In this document: positions 1 to 12,006 of the stretch, piece by piece
Position numbering within the stretch: position 1 is the first letter of the stretch
Layout: each line of letters begins with the position of its first letter
NCBI GenBank assembly: GCA_964019135.1
Contig: OZ025263.1
Coordinates: 33,458,133-33,522,132 of the forward strand
Source: Arenicola marina
Lineage: Eukaryota; Annelida; Polychaeta; Arenicolidae
Reading direction: 5' to 3'
DNA: 64,000 bases
Notes under the pieces: model-generated
Seen by the model: only the letters and a program-made list of their open reading frames with translations
Database searches by the model: none
What the model was told of the DNA's origin: nothing
Program-made: the position numbers and the translations under genes

Positions 1-463
1 GGATGTACACCTGTGAGATGTACACCTGTGGGGATGTACACCTGTGAGGATGTACACCTGTGGGGATGTACACCTGTGAGGATGTACACCTGTGGGGATT
101 ACACCTGTGGGGATGTACACCTGTGAGGATGTACACCTGTGAGGATGTACACCTGTGGGGATGTACACCTGTGAGGCTGTACACCTGTGGGGATGTACAC
201 CTGTGAGGATGTACACCTGTGGGGATGTACACCTGTGAGGATGTACACCTGTGAGGATGTACACCTGTGAGGATGTACACCTGTGGGGATTACACCTGTG
301 GGGATGTACACCTGTGAGGATGTACACCTGTGAGGATGTACACCTGTGGGGATGTACACCTGTGAGGCTGTACACCTGTGGGGATGTACACCTGTGAGGA
401 TGTACACCTGTGGGGATGTACACCTGTGAGGATGTACACCTGTGAGGATGTACACCCGTGGAG
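1..463. repeat. 17-bp minisatellite, cut by window edge
   Basis: About 27 copies of a 17-bp unit built on GGATGTACACCTGTGAG or the GGG-ending form. The array enters from outside the window. A block containing a one-base deletion (GGATTACACC, near 97 and 288) and a GAGGCTG variant (near 172 and 363) recurs 191 bp apart, so the array also has a higher-order period. Every unit holds a CACCTG E-box-type core. It is not coding. Confidence 0.97.
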
Positions 464-567
464 ATGGTGTGTGGATGTGCACCTCCTTATTTAATAGTCT
501 GCTTCTCCAGAACCCTGGGTGTGTAGGTGAGGAATTTTCGGATTTACTGCACGCAGTGTTGGATTGG

Positions 568-1113
568 GGAGGGGGAAGGGCAGCTCTGGGGAGGGCATCT
601 CTGGGAAGGGCAGCCCAGGGGAGGGCAGCTCTGGGAAGGGCAACTCTGGGGAGGGCAGCTCTGGGGAGGAGAGCTCTGGGAAGGGCAGCTCTGGAGAGGG
701 TAGCTCTGGAGAGGGCAGCTCTGGGGAGGGCAGCTCTGGAAAGGGCAGCTCTGGAGAGGGCAGCTCGTGGGAGGGCAGCTCTGGAGAGGGCAGCTCTGGG
801 AAAGGCAGCTCTGGAGAGGGTAGCTCTGGGAAGGGTAGCTCTGGAGAGGGCAGCTCTGGGAAGGGCAGCTCTGGGAAGGGCAGCTCTGGAGAGGGCAGCT
901 CTGGGAAGGGCAGCTCTGGAGAGGGCAGCTCTGGGAAGGGCAGCTCTGGGAAGGGCAGCTCTGGAGAGGGCAGCTCTGGGAACGGCAGCTCTGGGAACGG
1001 CAGGTCTGGGAACGGCAGCTCTGTGAAGGGCAGCTCTGGGAAGGGCAGCTCTGGGGAGGGCAGCTCTGGGAAGGGCAGCTCTGGGGAGGGCAGCTCTGGG
1101 GAGGGCAGCTCTT
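568..1113. repeat. 15-bp minisatellite (GGGCAGCTCTGGGGA type)
   Basis: About 36 units of 15 bp. Position 12-14 alternates between GGG, GGA and similar forms, and AAC replaces the usual AAG/GAG near 980-1015. Because 15 is a multiple of three and the unit has no stop, most frames on both strands stay open. These open frames should not be read as genes. Confidence 0.97.
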
Positions 1114-1117
1114 GTTG

Positions 1118-2020
1118 ACCGATGCAAAGTGCATCATTTTCAAGCGTGCCTTGACCGCGTGATTCAAAAGGCACGCGTTGAGGTTCGCTCACCAGAGAGC
1201 GCTGCTAGCTGCTATCGGTGTCCGCTACATTCGCCAGGGGGCGCGACTTTGAGTTTGCTCGTCTTTCGCCCATGGTCTGGTAATACTAATAGTAGCCTTG
1301 CAGTATTCCTACAGAATTCAGAGAATATTGAAAGCAATTGCAGAAAGAAAACCGAATATTGCCACTCCCCTCAGTAATTCCCTCTTGGCGGGCTAGACCT
1401 GCTCCGGTTATATATTTGGGATTGTATTCCTGTTTTCCTGCTTAAGACTTTGTTCTCGCCAACGCATGAACTGTAATAATGCGCAGTAACTTCATCAATT
1501 GTGTGATCATTCACCATTGGCTATATGGGTAGTTGAAGGTACGTGGTATATCTAGAGGTTAGATTCAAGATTCAAAATCATTTATTCGCCAAAGCGATAA
1601 TATTGCATACATAAATGAACATAAAGGGAAAATAAACACCATTTGAACCTGGAATTGAACACAAGAGACTCTGACTAAGGTTGAATACCGCTATCGTCAC
1701 AGCCAACGGAAATTGTTGTAATACAGACGAATGATAGAACTGTAACTTAAATAATGTCTTTAAAACACAGTTGGCTTAATGACCGGCTTTTGTAGTAAGA
1801 CGTAATTGAAAGCGTAACTGGTGCGTCATACGCACAGGTCCTTTTCTGGCCGTATAAATGCGTTTTTTTTTACTTTAGCAGGCCAGCGAGTACGGAGATA
1901 GCAAATTTCGAAATCCATCTGATGCCTAGGCAGAAGAATTAGCTTTATTTGCAGCGTATATGTGTGCCTGCAACACTTTGAAAACAATAAAAATGAAGAA
2001 ATGTCAGATGCTTCCCTGCC
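1118..2020. other. unique stretch, no gene seen
   Basis: Moderately AT-rich single-copy-looking DNA. It holds a CTCF-like core at 1233-1244 and, near 1562-1592 on the minus strand, GAATAAATGATTTTGAATCT. That kind of 3' end is often found on invertebrate retroelements, so this may be a retroelement tail. No convincing exon was found. Confidence 0.5.
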
Positions 2021-5000
2021 GCCTGGGCACGGTACGGCTAGCGAGGCGCACGGACATTCCACAGACAGCTGAGAGCCCTTGGCGCGGTGCGGCTAGCGAG
2101 GCGCACGTACATTCCACAGACAGCTGAGAGCCCTTGGCACGGTACGGCTAGCGAGGCACACGTACATTCCACAGACAGCTGAGAGCCCTTGGCGCGGTAC
2201 GGCTAGCGAGGCGCACGTACATTCCACAGACAGCTGAGAGCCCTTGGCGCGGTGCGGCTAGCGAGGCGCACGTACATTCCACAGACAGCTGAGAGCCCTT
2301 GGTACGGTACGGCTAGCGAGGCACACGTACATTCCACAGACAGCTGAGAGCCCTTGGCGCGGTGCGGCTAGCGAGGCGCGCGTACATTCCACAGACAGCT
2401 GAGAGCCCTTGGCGCGGTACGGCTAGCGAGGCGCACGTACATTCCACAGACAGCTGAGAGCCCTTGGTACGGTACGGCTAGCGAGGCGCACGTACATTCC
2501 ACAGACAGCTGAGAGCCCTTGGTACGGTACGGCTAGCGAGACGCACGTACATTCCACAGACAGCTGAGAGCCCTTGGCGCGGTACGGCTAGCGAGGCGCA
2601 CGTACGTTCCACAGACAGCTGAGAGCCCTCGGCGCGGTGCGGCTAGCGAGGAGCACGTACATTCCACAGACAGCTGAGAGCCCTTGGTACGGTACGGCTA
2701 GCGAGACGCACGTACATTCCACAGACAGCTAAGAACCCTTGGTACGGTACGGCTAGCGAGGAGCACGTACATTCCACAGACAGCTGAGAGCCCTTGGCGC
2801 GGTGCGGCTAGCGAGGCGCACGTACATTCCACAGACAGCTGAGAGCCCTTGGCGCGGTGCGGCTAGCGAGGCGCACGTACATTCCACAGACAGCTGAGAG
2901 CCCTTGGCGCGGTGCGGCTAGCGAGGCGCACGTACATTCCACAGACAGCTGAGAGCCCTTGGCGCGGTGCGGCTAGCGAGGGGCACGTACATTCCACAGA
3001 CAGCTGAGAGCCCTTGGCGCGGTGCGGCTAGCGAGGGGCACGTACATTCCACAGACAGCTGAGAGCCCTTGGCGCGGTGCGGCTAGCGAGGCACACGTAC
3101 ATTCCACAGACAGCTGAGAGCCCTTGGCGCGGTGCGGCTAGCGAGGGGCACGTACATTCCACAGACAGCTGAGAGCCCTTGGCGCGGTGCGGCTAGCGAG
3201 GCACACGTACATTCCACAGACAGCTGAGAGCCCTTGGCGCGGTGCGGCTAGCGAGGGGCACGTACATTCCACAGACAGCTGAGAGCCCTTGGCGCGGTGC
3301 GGCTAGCGAGGCACACGTACATTCCACAGACAGCTGAGAGCCCTTGGCGCGGTGCGGCTAGCGAGGCGCACGTACATTCCACAGACAGCTGAGAGCCCTT
3401 GGCGCGGTACGGCTAGCGAGGCGCACGGACATTCCACAGACAGCTGAGAGCCCTTGGCACGGTACGGCTAGCGAGGCGCACGTACATTCCACAGACAGCT
3501 GAGAGCCCTTGGCACGGTACGGCTAGCGAGGAGCACGTACATTCCACAGACAGCTGAGAGCCCTTGGCACGGTACGGCCAGCGAGGAGCACGTACATTCC
3601 ACAGACAGCTGAGAGCCCTTGGCGCGGTACGGCTAGCGAGGCGCACGTACATTCCACAAACAGCTGAGAGCCCTTGGCACGGTACGGCTAGCGAGGCACA
3701 CGTACATTCCACAGACAGCTGAGAGCCCTTGGCACGGTACGGCTAGCGAGGCGCACGTACATTCCACAGACAGCTGAGAGCCCTTGGCGCGGTGCGGCTA
3801 GCGAGGCGCACGTACATTCCACAGACAGCTGAGAGCCCTTGGTACGGTACGGCTAGCGAGGCGCACGTACATTCCACAGACAGCTGAGAGCCCTTGGCGC
3901 GGTGCGGCTAGCGAGGCGCACGTACATTCCACAGACAGCTGAGAGCCCTTGGCGCGGTGCGGCTAGCGAGGCGCACGTACATTCCACAGACAGCTGAGAG
4001 CCCTTGGCGCGGTGCGGCTAGCGAGGCGCACGTACATTCCACAGACAGCTGAGAGCCCTTGGCGCGGTACGGCTAGCGAGGCGCACGTACATTCCACAGA
4101 CAGCTGAGAGCCCTTGGCGCGGTACGGCTAGCGAAGCACACGTACATTCCACAGACAGCTGACAGCCCTTGGTACGGTACGGCTAGCGAGGCACACGTAC
4201 ATTCCACAGACAGCTGAGAGCCCTTGGCGCGGTGCGGCTAGCGAGGCGCACGTACATTCCACAGACAGCTGAGAGCCCTTGGCGCGGTGCGGCTGGCGAG
4301 GAGCACGTACATTCCACAGACAGCTGAGAGCCCTTGGCGCGGTGCGGCTAGCGAGGCGCACGTACATTCCACAGACAGCTGAGAGCCCTTGGCGCGGTGC
4401 GGCTAGCGAGGCGCACGTACATTCCACAGACAGCTGAGAGCCCTTGGTACGGTACGGCTAGCGAGGCACACGTACATTCCACAGACAGCTGAGAGCCCTT
4501 GGCGCGGTGCGGCTGGCGAGGCGCACGTACATTCCACAGACAGCTGAGAGCCCTTGGCGCGGTGCGGCTAGCGAGGAGCACGTACATTCCACAGACAGCT
4601 GAGAGCCCTTGGCGCGGTGCGGCTAGCGAGGCGCACGTACATTCCACAGACAGCTGAGAGCCCTTGGCGCGGTACGGCTAGCGAGACGCACGTACATTCC
4701 ACAGACAGCTGAGAGCCCTTGGCGCAGTGCGGCTAGCGAGGAGCACGTACATTCCACAGACAGCTGAGAGCCCTTGGCGCGGTGCGGCTAGCGAGGCGCA
4801 CGTACATTCCACACACAGCTGAGAGCCCTTGGCGCGGTGCGGCTAGCGAGGAGCACGTACATTCCACAGACAGCTGAGAGCCCTTGGCGCGGTGCGGCTA
4901 GCGAGGAGCACGTACATTCCACACACAGCTGAGAGCCCTTGGCGCGGTGCCGCCAGCGAGGAGCACGTACATTCCACAGACAGCTGAGAGCCCTTGGCGC

Positions 5001-6220
5001 GGTGCGGCTAGCGAGGAGCACGTACATTCCACAGACAGCTGAGAGCCCTTGGCGCGGTACGGCTAGCGAGGAGCACGTACATTCCACAGACAGCTGAGAG
5101 CCCTTGGCGCGGTGCGGCTAGCGAGGAGCACGTACATTCCACAGACAGCTGAGAGCCCTTGGTACGGTACGGCTAGCGAGGCACACGTACATTCCACAGA
5201 CAGCTGAGAGCCCTTGGCACGGTACGGCTAGCGAGGAGCACGGACATTCCACAGACAGCTGAAAGCCCTTGGTACGGTACGGCTAGCGAGGCGCACGTAC
5301 ATTCCACAGACAGCTGAGAGCCCTTGGCGCGGTACGGCTAGCGAGGCGCACGTACATTCCACAGACAGCTGAGAGCCCTTGGTACGGTACGGCTAGCGAG
5401 GCGCACGTACATTCCACAGACAGCTGAGAGCCCTTGGCGCGGTACGGCTAGCGAGGCACACGGACATTCCACAGACAGCTGAGAGCCCTTGGCGCGGTAC
5501 GGCTAGCGAGGCGCACGTACATTCCACAGACAGCTGAGAGCCCTTGGTACGGTACGGCTAGCGAGGCGCACGTACATTCCACAGACAGCTGAGAGCCCTT
5601 GGCGCGGTACGGCTAGCGAGGCACACGGACATTCCACAGACAGCTGAGAGCCCTTGGTACGGTACGGCTAGCGAGGAGCACGTACATTCCACAGACAGCT
5701 GAGAGCCCTTGGCGCGGTGCGGCTAGCGAGGAGCACGTACATTCCACAGACAGCTGAGAGCCCTTGGCGCGGTACGGCTAGCGAGGAGCACGTACATTCC
5801 ACAGACAGCTGAGAGCCCTTGGCGCGGTGCGGCTAGCGAGGAGCACGGACATTCCACAGACAGCTGAGAGCCCTTGGTACGGTACGGCTAGCGAGGCGCA
5901 CGTACATTCCACAGACAGCTGAGAGCCCTTGGCGCGGTGCGGCTAGCGAGGAGCACGGACATTCCACAGACAGCTGAGAGCCCTTGGTACGGTACGGCTA
6001 GCGAGGCGCACGGACATTCCACAGACAGCTGAGAGCCCTTGGTACGGTACGGCTAGCGAGGCGCACGTACATTCCACAGACAGCTGAGAGCCCTTGGCAC
6101 GGTACGGCTAGCGAGGCGCACGTACATTCCACAGACAGCTGAGAGCCCTTGGCACGGTACGGCTAGCGAGGCGCACGTACATTCCACAGACAGCTGAGAG
6201 CCCTTGGTACGGTACGGCCA
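2021..6220. repeat. 55-bp minisatellite, 76 copies
   Basis: A 55-bp unit including CGGCTAGCGAGG, ACGTACATTCCACAGACAGC and TGAGAGCCCTTGG. GAGAGCCC first occurs at 2071 and last at 6196, a distance of 4125 bp, which is exactly 75 periods, so there is no net indel in the array. Units differ mainly at a paired site (GGCGCGGTGC, GGTACGGTAC or GGCACGGTAC) and at GGCGCAC/GGAGCAC/GGCACAC. Each unit contains one CAGCTG and, with few exceptions, one GCTAGC palindrome. The 99-residue minus-strand open frames are artefacts of the unit. Confidence 0.98.
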
Positions 6221-6467
6221 TTTGGAAATTGATCGTTCAGTGTTTAAGTTTATGTTGGTGAGTTTAGATATTAATTATAATGGCATAAGAAACATCGTAA
6301 AAAAATTGAACCCGATAAATAGTTTTAGTAATCGGTTTAGCAACAAATCTCTCCCCGGGATGTGGACTTCAATCTGAATTTCCCCAACATAATGTAACCT
6401 AGCGATATGGAATGAGCATTGAAAACGCAGACTATCAGAATGGGTATCCCTACCACGTATTAGTGGG
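6221..6467. other. unique stretch, nothing seen
   Basis: Short AT-rich single-copy-looking DNA between the 55-bp array and a dispersed repeat. Confidence 0.5.
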
Positions 6468-6775
6468 CGCATTTCTTAGGGTCCGGTTCGGTGTCCCGCT
6501 CGAGACCCTGCAACACGCGACAGGGAACTTCCGGGTGTGCCGATAGGGATATGCCTATTCCAATGAAATGCACACACCGTTCACATCCGGTGCGTGTAGG
6601 GGCACTGGAACCAACCTACTCTCATCACCTTTCAAATCAACCGCCATCTTCTCCCGAATGTCCCGTGCTGTTTTGAACGAGGCACTTCGGCATACTGAAT
6701 GGATGCGCACGCACTCATACCCCGGTGAAAGCAGTGTCGGGCGGTATACCGATGCTTAATATGCGTATTCGGGTT
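6468..6775 (+). repeat. dispersed repeat, copy 1
   Basis: About 300 bp clearly similar to 23911-24190. Shared blocks include CAACACGCGACAGGGAACTT, GATAGGGATATGCCTATTCC and GTGTCGGGCGGTA in the same order and orientation. No coding potential or terminal repeats were recognised in this copy. It is probably an old non-autonomous element, family unknown. Confidence 0.75.
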
Positions 6776-8766
6776 ACCGCAGTGCTATACCGAGCTACCA
6801 AAAGAATGCGCCTAGTACTACTCCACCTCCCTCTTCGTACTGCGTGGTCACATGAGATGACGCGACGCGGCCCAGAATTCAGCGCGCGAGCTTTCTGGAT
6901 CCTTCAGTCTGACGTCTTTTCTGTCACCATTTTTTCCTTTCCAAAAATGTTGCAATAATTTACTCGTATTCGAATTATGCAATTACAAGTTTGTCACCTC
7001 GTCATATGTCTGATGCCTTTCCGTGCAACGTATCTTAAATTTACTGTAACAATCAATGACCAAGGAATGAGAGAGGACGCATAATCACATATAATGACGT
7101 CACCGTCTAACCCTTGTTTTGTTCCGTCGTCGCTGAAGGATAAAAACGAGACGCCGAGACAAAGTACCCTGCGGTGAGGCTGGTACCGTTGTTAACCAGC
7201 CTACTGCGAGATCGAACACAATGGCAGGCTTTTTCTTTCTGCTGCACCAAGCTGCGATCATAACTTGCCCATTCACAATATGATGTAACCATATTTGTCT
7301 CCTTCTCGCGTCGGTAGAAGTCGGAGGGGAATAGCTATCTTCACTTTGGAGACAGAATGGAGATTTATTAGACGACATCCACGGGCAATAAACACACGGA
7401 TGCCTCTCTGACTGGCACAAGTGATGCCAACTTCCGGTAAGATGGTCGTCACACCATCGCGCGTGCGCAGGAGTCATTTGTGGCGTCCGAGACCTGTACA
7501 ATGTGCCCCTTGTCGGAATTTTATTGCCGCATTTGCGCGTTGCCATTTGCCCCCCAAAACACTCCCCCCCCCCCCCCACCCCTCTCTCTCTCTCTTTCTC
7601 TCTCTGGGGATCTTTTTTCCATTTGGGCTGGCTGAAAAACCTCCTTGTTAGATGCCCTGTAATTGTGGCATTGTCACCGACAATAGGTGACGATACTTTA
7701 CTAAAGAATGAATGATACAAATGTCGAAGACTGAGGCATTCTTCACTGCTTTATCGCTACGTAAACTCCGTCATTGATCCAAACACTGAAAACAGGGCAA
7801 CAATTGTTCCCATTTGATGTGTTGATGAATGGCAATAAGCCATTACCTAGAGGGAGTTTTAACATGAGAACTGCCATTAAAACCCCGCCGCAATGGAGCA
7901 ATGAACAGATGAATTTGGCGTCTTTCAATGAAGCCCATTGTATTTACTTTTGACGGCCCTGCCTGCGATAGAAATGCCAAATTATTATCATATTCAACGC
8001 ATTAAAAAATATACATTTATATATACCATTAATTACAAGAAATGTGTTCAACATTATTTAAAATGAGTAGTGATTTAAATAATTAATAAACATTGATCGA
8101 AACACAAAATTGCTGATTTACACCATGCAATAAGTGTCCCGTTGCGGAAGCTTCTGTCAGTCCTGACTAAGCAATTAAATATGCATTAACTTTCTAACCT
8201 GCTGTGGGACTGCGTGGGCAAAATACGTTATCACTTTATTTATCATATATAAAGACATCCTTAATATGTGTTGATCCGTGGTGGAGGGGGCACTATTATA
8301 CAAATCTGGTGTTGGAGGGGGGTTCTCTGGGGGAGGGGGGGGGGTACCTGGGTGCCCCAAGATGCCTGAGAGGGCAGATCTCATAAAGATCATCAAGCGG
8401 GTTTACCGGGAAAAATTTAAATCTGAGCGGGTTTGCATGGATCGGCGACCTAGAGCGCGTCAATGGAAAAGAATGTACCCCTTCCGACCCGAGTTTGGAG
8501 GTTAAAAAGGTTTCTGTTTTACCGCGGAGCCCTCTCAAACCTAGTATTGTATTAAGTACCCCCCCCCCCCCCCCCCAGTTTTATGACATAAACTGTACGT
8601 CAAGGATTAGGATGCACACTCCTCGCTTGGGGGCGCTGTTTATCGTAGCCCCCTGGTGGAGCTTGAAAAAGGCAGAGAATGATTATTGTTAATGTAACGA
8701 AAAGAGCCGCATGCGATGCGAAATATTCTCATTGAAAATAGTCCATTTCATGTCGTGGCTTGGCAA
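6776..8766. other. unique stretch with poly(C) and CT tracts
   Basis: No gene was recognised. It holds a poly(C) run followed by a (TC)n tract at 7563-7606, a poly(C) run at 8560-8577, and purine-rich G tracts at 8278-8345 that may be a degraded poly(G) element. Two opposed CTCF-like cores lie at 8629-8638 and 8648-8659. The open frames here are short and compositionally biased. Confidence 0.5.
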
Positions 8767-8955
8767 GGGCGGATCCAGGGGGGCGGGGTCAGGGGGTCGC
8801 CCCCCCCCCCCCTTTTTGAAGAAGAACGGTATTTGAGACGGCGAAAAATTGGTGGATCCCCCCGATCGCAATTTTGTTTAGAGCCCCCCTCCAGTCGCAA
8901 TCTTGGGCCCCACTCCCCCACCCCCTTTTCCAATATCCTGGATCTGTCCCTGCTT
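8767..8955 (-). mobile_element. poly(G) element, copy with both ends
   Basis: This is a short non-autonomous DNA-transposon-like element. The left end reads GGGCGGATCCAGG and the right end CCTGGATCTGTCCCTG, which are imperfect inverted repeats of each other. The interior carries poly(G)/poly(C) runs and GATCGCAATTTTG, shared in reverse with the copies at 21964 and 23472. Orientation is given relative to those copies. I could not find a clear target duplication. The TIR resemblance suggests the hAT group, which is an inference. Confidence 0.65.
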
Positions 8956-9022
8956 AGTATATGATTACTAACCGTTTTTATAATTATGGAGATTATTATT
9001 GGATGGGCCTTAAATTACTTGC

Positions 9023-9140
9023 GCACGGGGGAGGGGGGGGGGGGTACTCCGAGAACCGGACTTTGACAGTGTATGCTCAAGTTTCCAAGGGGAGAGGGTG
9101 CAACCCCCCCCCCCCCCCTCTAGATCTGCCCCTGGAGAAT
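9023..9140. mobile_element. fragment of the poly(G) element
   Basis: A G tract, a short interior and a C tract end in CTAGATCTGCCCCTGG, similar to the right terminus of the copy ending at 8955. It is probably a truncated copy. Confidence 0.4.
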
Positions 9141-9936
9141 GCACGTTGTAACAGTCCTCGCGGTATGGGTGGCATCAGCAACATTAGAGATTGTCAATAA
9201 TGTTTTCACGCCTCTGTATAGATGGACAAACTTGTTGTAACACCAAATAGTATAGCTGGACATCAATACACCGACATGATAAGGCTTTAATACGATATAC
9301 ATATTTTATCTGTGTACTCCATCGGTTCATAAGATTGAGGGTGTGACTCCAATGACTCTCACCCTCAGACCAGCAGACATCTGGAGTGGAGATTGGGGGT
9401 TGGGGTAGGGAGGGGGTGGGAGGACGGAGGGGGGGGGGGGTAGGCATGTAACATGAGGCCGGGTTATGCAGGGTCTAAGGGCGGCCTGTTTGTTTGTCGA
9501 CAAGAATCACTTACGCTTTAACATGTGTTCCTTATGTCGTCAGATTGTGTTGCTTTCAACCACACCGCCGTCAGTAGCCCCCTCTCCACCCCGGCCTCTC
9601 CCCACCCCTCTCCGGCCTCCCCCACCCATCCCATCCACCACCCACTCCACCTACCTCACCCCACACCTAGAACTGCCAAATATCTATAATCCTTCGCCAT
9701 CACGCCCCCCCCTCCCCCGCCTCTCCCCTCCCCCCCCCGTCTGTCTCCTCCCCCCCCCCCACCCTGTTTAGCATTCCAGACACCCCGCTATCACTCCCGC
9801 AATACGGTTCACTCATAGGCAATTATCCGCACTCTTAATCCCCAATTCCACTGTCTTCCATTTCGCGCGCGGCTCAGGCTCAAGAGATCCGTCAATATAG
9901 TGGGACTGGGAGCTTGCAAATCGAACACGCGAGGCG
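9141..9936. other. unique stretch, then pyrimidine-rich low complexity
   Basis: 9141-9400 looks unique. 9400-9442 is G-rich, and 9560-9770 is a C/T-rich low-complexity tract that gives a spurious proline-rich open frame. No gene was seen. Confidence 0.5.
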
Positions 9937-10257
9937 GGGCGGGACAGGGCGGGGTAGGGTGGGGTGGGTTGGGGTGGGGTGGGTTGGGGTGGGATGGGGT
10001 AGGGTGGGGTAAGGTGGGGTGGGGTGGGGGTGGGGTGGGTGGGGCGGGATGGGGTGGGGTGGGATGAGGTGGTGTGATGTGGGGTGGGGCGGGGTGGGCT
10101 GATGCGGGGTGTGGCGGGGCGGTGTGGGTTGGGGTGGGGTTTGCTGGTGCGGGGTGTGGCGGGGTGAGGTGGGGTGGGGTGCTGTGGGGTGGTGCGAGAC
10201 GGGGTCGGGGTGGAGCGAGACGGGGGTCGGGGTTGTGTGCGGTGGGGCGGGGTCGAG
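9937..10257. repeat. GGGGT pentanucleotide-like tract
   Basis: About 320 bp of degenerate (GGGGT)n with GCGGG interruptions. Strand asymmetry is extreme: the plus strand has almost no C. Many runs of four G spaced by one to three bases make it strongly G-quadruplex capable. Confidence 0.9.
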
Positions 10258-11305
10258 CTTTACATCGTCCTGTTCGGAGTCGGATCGTGTTCCTGTGTCA
10301 ACCCCCCGACCACCAGGCGGGCTTCATTACCTCCGCGTGCGTCGCCAGGCGTCGCCACCGAAAAGACGATTCCACCGAAGAAATTGACCTCCCAGAAACA
10401 ATACGGACGTTTGTTGTGAATGGAATCAACCAGCGGGGATATTTGGTATAAAAACACGTGTTCTGAGTCGATTAATCCCGCTATATCCCTTAGCGTGGCC
10501 ATCTCGCTATCAGTCGCCGTCGGCGCCCAGTGTCGCTTACCCACCACGGCAATTTGTGCCAGCGATGATGAGAAATGCTCTGTAGATTGAGTTTGTGTTG
10601 TCAATATTGCATGGAGCTACCATGCTTTCAAGAAACTCGACCCGAAACCGCCATCTTAAATTTGCGTCTCACCCGGTGGTCTACGTCACGACACGTGCAG
10701 CTCGTCACCTCCGCATAGGGGGCGCTGTTAAATATTGGGTAGGGTTCCAAGCAAGGCGAAAGGTCAAAGGGTCACTATTTGTCATGCCGACGCCAGTTAT
10801 ATATATATATATGTAAAGAGAGAGAGACAGATTGGAGGGGGGAGGGGGGGGGGGCGAGGGGGGGCAGACAAAGACAGAGAGATTATTGGCCTAGTGGGTG
10901 GGATAAACGTCTGTTCATGTTACTGGGGAAAAAATATTTATACTGCTACTCTTGTTGTACTGGTAAAAAGAATGGCGCGAAGAATTAAATTAATTAGCTT
11001 ATATAAAGGCTATTTTTAATGAAACCTATGTGACGATAGACGGTAGGGGTGGTTTATATATAACCCATACCCCTTGCCCTACTGCGCTACCCACTTAGCA
11101 TATTAGTAATAAACTCAATACAAGGCAACACTATCTTATAATGATGTCTTCATTTATCCACAGCCTCAGGCAGTTATGTGTAGCTTTCAAGCTTGAACGA
11201 GCCTCAATATTCTGTCGGCTTTCGCATGCATGCATGTCGCAATTGAATGGCCATCACCACCATGTGATGGTTCGACAAGAGAATCAAAGGCGCAAGAGAT
11301 AATGG
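10258..11305. other. unique stretch, possible regulatory patch
   Basis: 10258-10730 has balanced composition and no repeats, which contrasts with its flanks. It could be a conserved non-coding patch, but that needs comparison with a related genome. A CTCF-like core lies at 10716-10727. A short (TA)n tract occurs at 10798-10811, followed by a G-rich purine tract to 10865. The rest is AT-rich with nothing recognised. Confidence 0.45.
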
Positions 11306-12006
11306 ATGACGCGACAGTCACATTTGATGACGCGGCAGCAGCAGTTGATGACGCGACATCATAATTTGATGACGCGACAACAGTAATCATTAAAAGAATG
11401 CGGAATTTTATGACGCCACATCATAATTTGATGACGCCACATCATAATTTGATGACGCCACATCATAATTTGATAACGCAACATCATACTATGATGAAGC
11501 CACTTCATACTATGATGAAGCCACGTCATAATATGATTACGCTACATCAGAATTTGATGACGCCACATCAGCATTGGATGACGCCACATCATAAGTTGAT
11601 GAAGGCACATCATAATTTGATGACGCAACGTCATAATTTGATGACGTCACATCAGAATTGGATGACGCCACATCAGAATTTGATGACGCCACATCAGAAT
11701 GGGATGACGCCACATCAGAATTGGATGACGCCACATCATGATTTGATGACGCCACATCAGAATTTGATGAAGCCACATCTGAATTTGATGACGCGACATC
11801 ATAATTTGATGACGCCACCTCATAATTTGATGACGCCACATCAGAATTTGATGACGCGACATCATAATTTGATGACGCGACATCATAATTTGATGACGCC
11901 ACCTCATAATTTGATGACGCCACATCAGAATTTGATGACGCCACATCATAATTTGATGACGCCACATCAGCATTTGTTCACGCGACAGAAGCAGTGGATG
12001 ACGCGA
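11306..12006. repeat. 21-bp minisatellite with TGACG in most units
   Basis: About 33 units built on TTTGATGACGCCACATCATA. Nearly every unit has a TGACG half-site of the CREB/ATF type, and one unit (11642-11649) has the full TGACGTCA palindrome. The first few units (11306-11400) are more diverged and use GCGACA in place of GCCACA. The 203-residue plus frame and 142-residue minus frame exist because 21 is a multiple of three. Confidence 0.96.

Noticed and set aside
99-1192. Overlapping 184-342 residue frames on both strands
   Set aside because: They are artefacts of the 15-bp and 17-bp arrays.
10260-10604. 114-residue minus frame
   Set aside because: It may overlap a conserved non-coding patch, but nothing supports translation.
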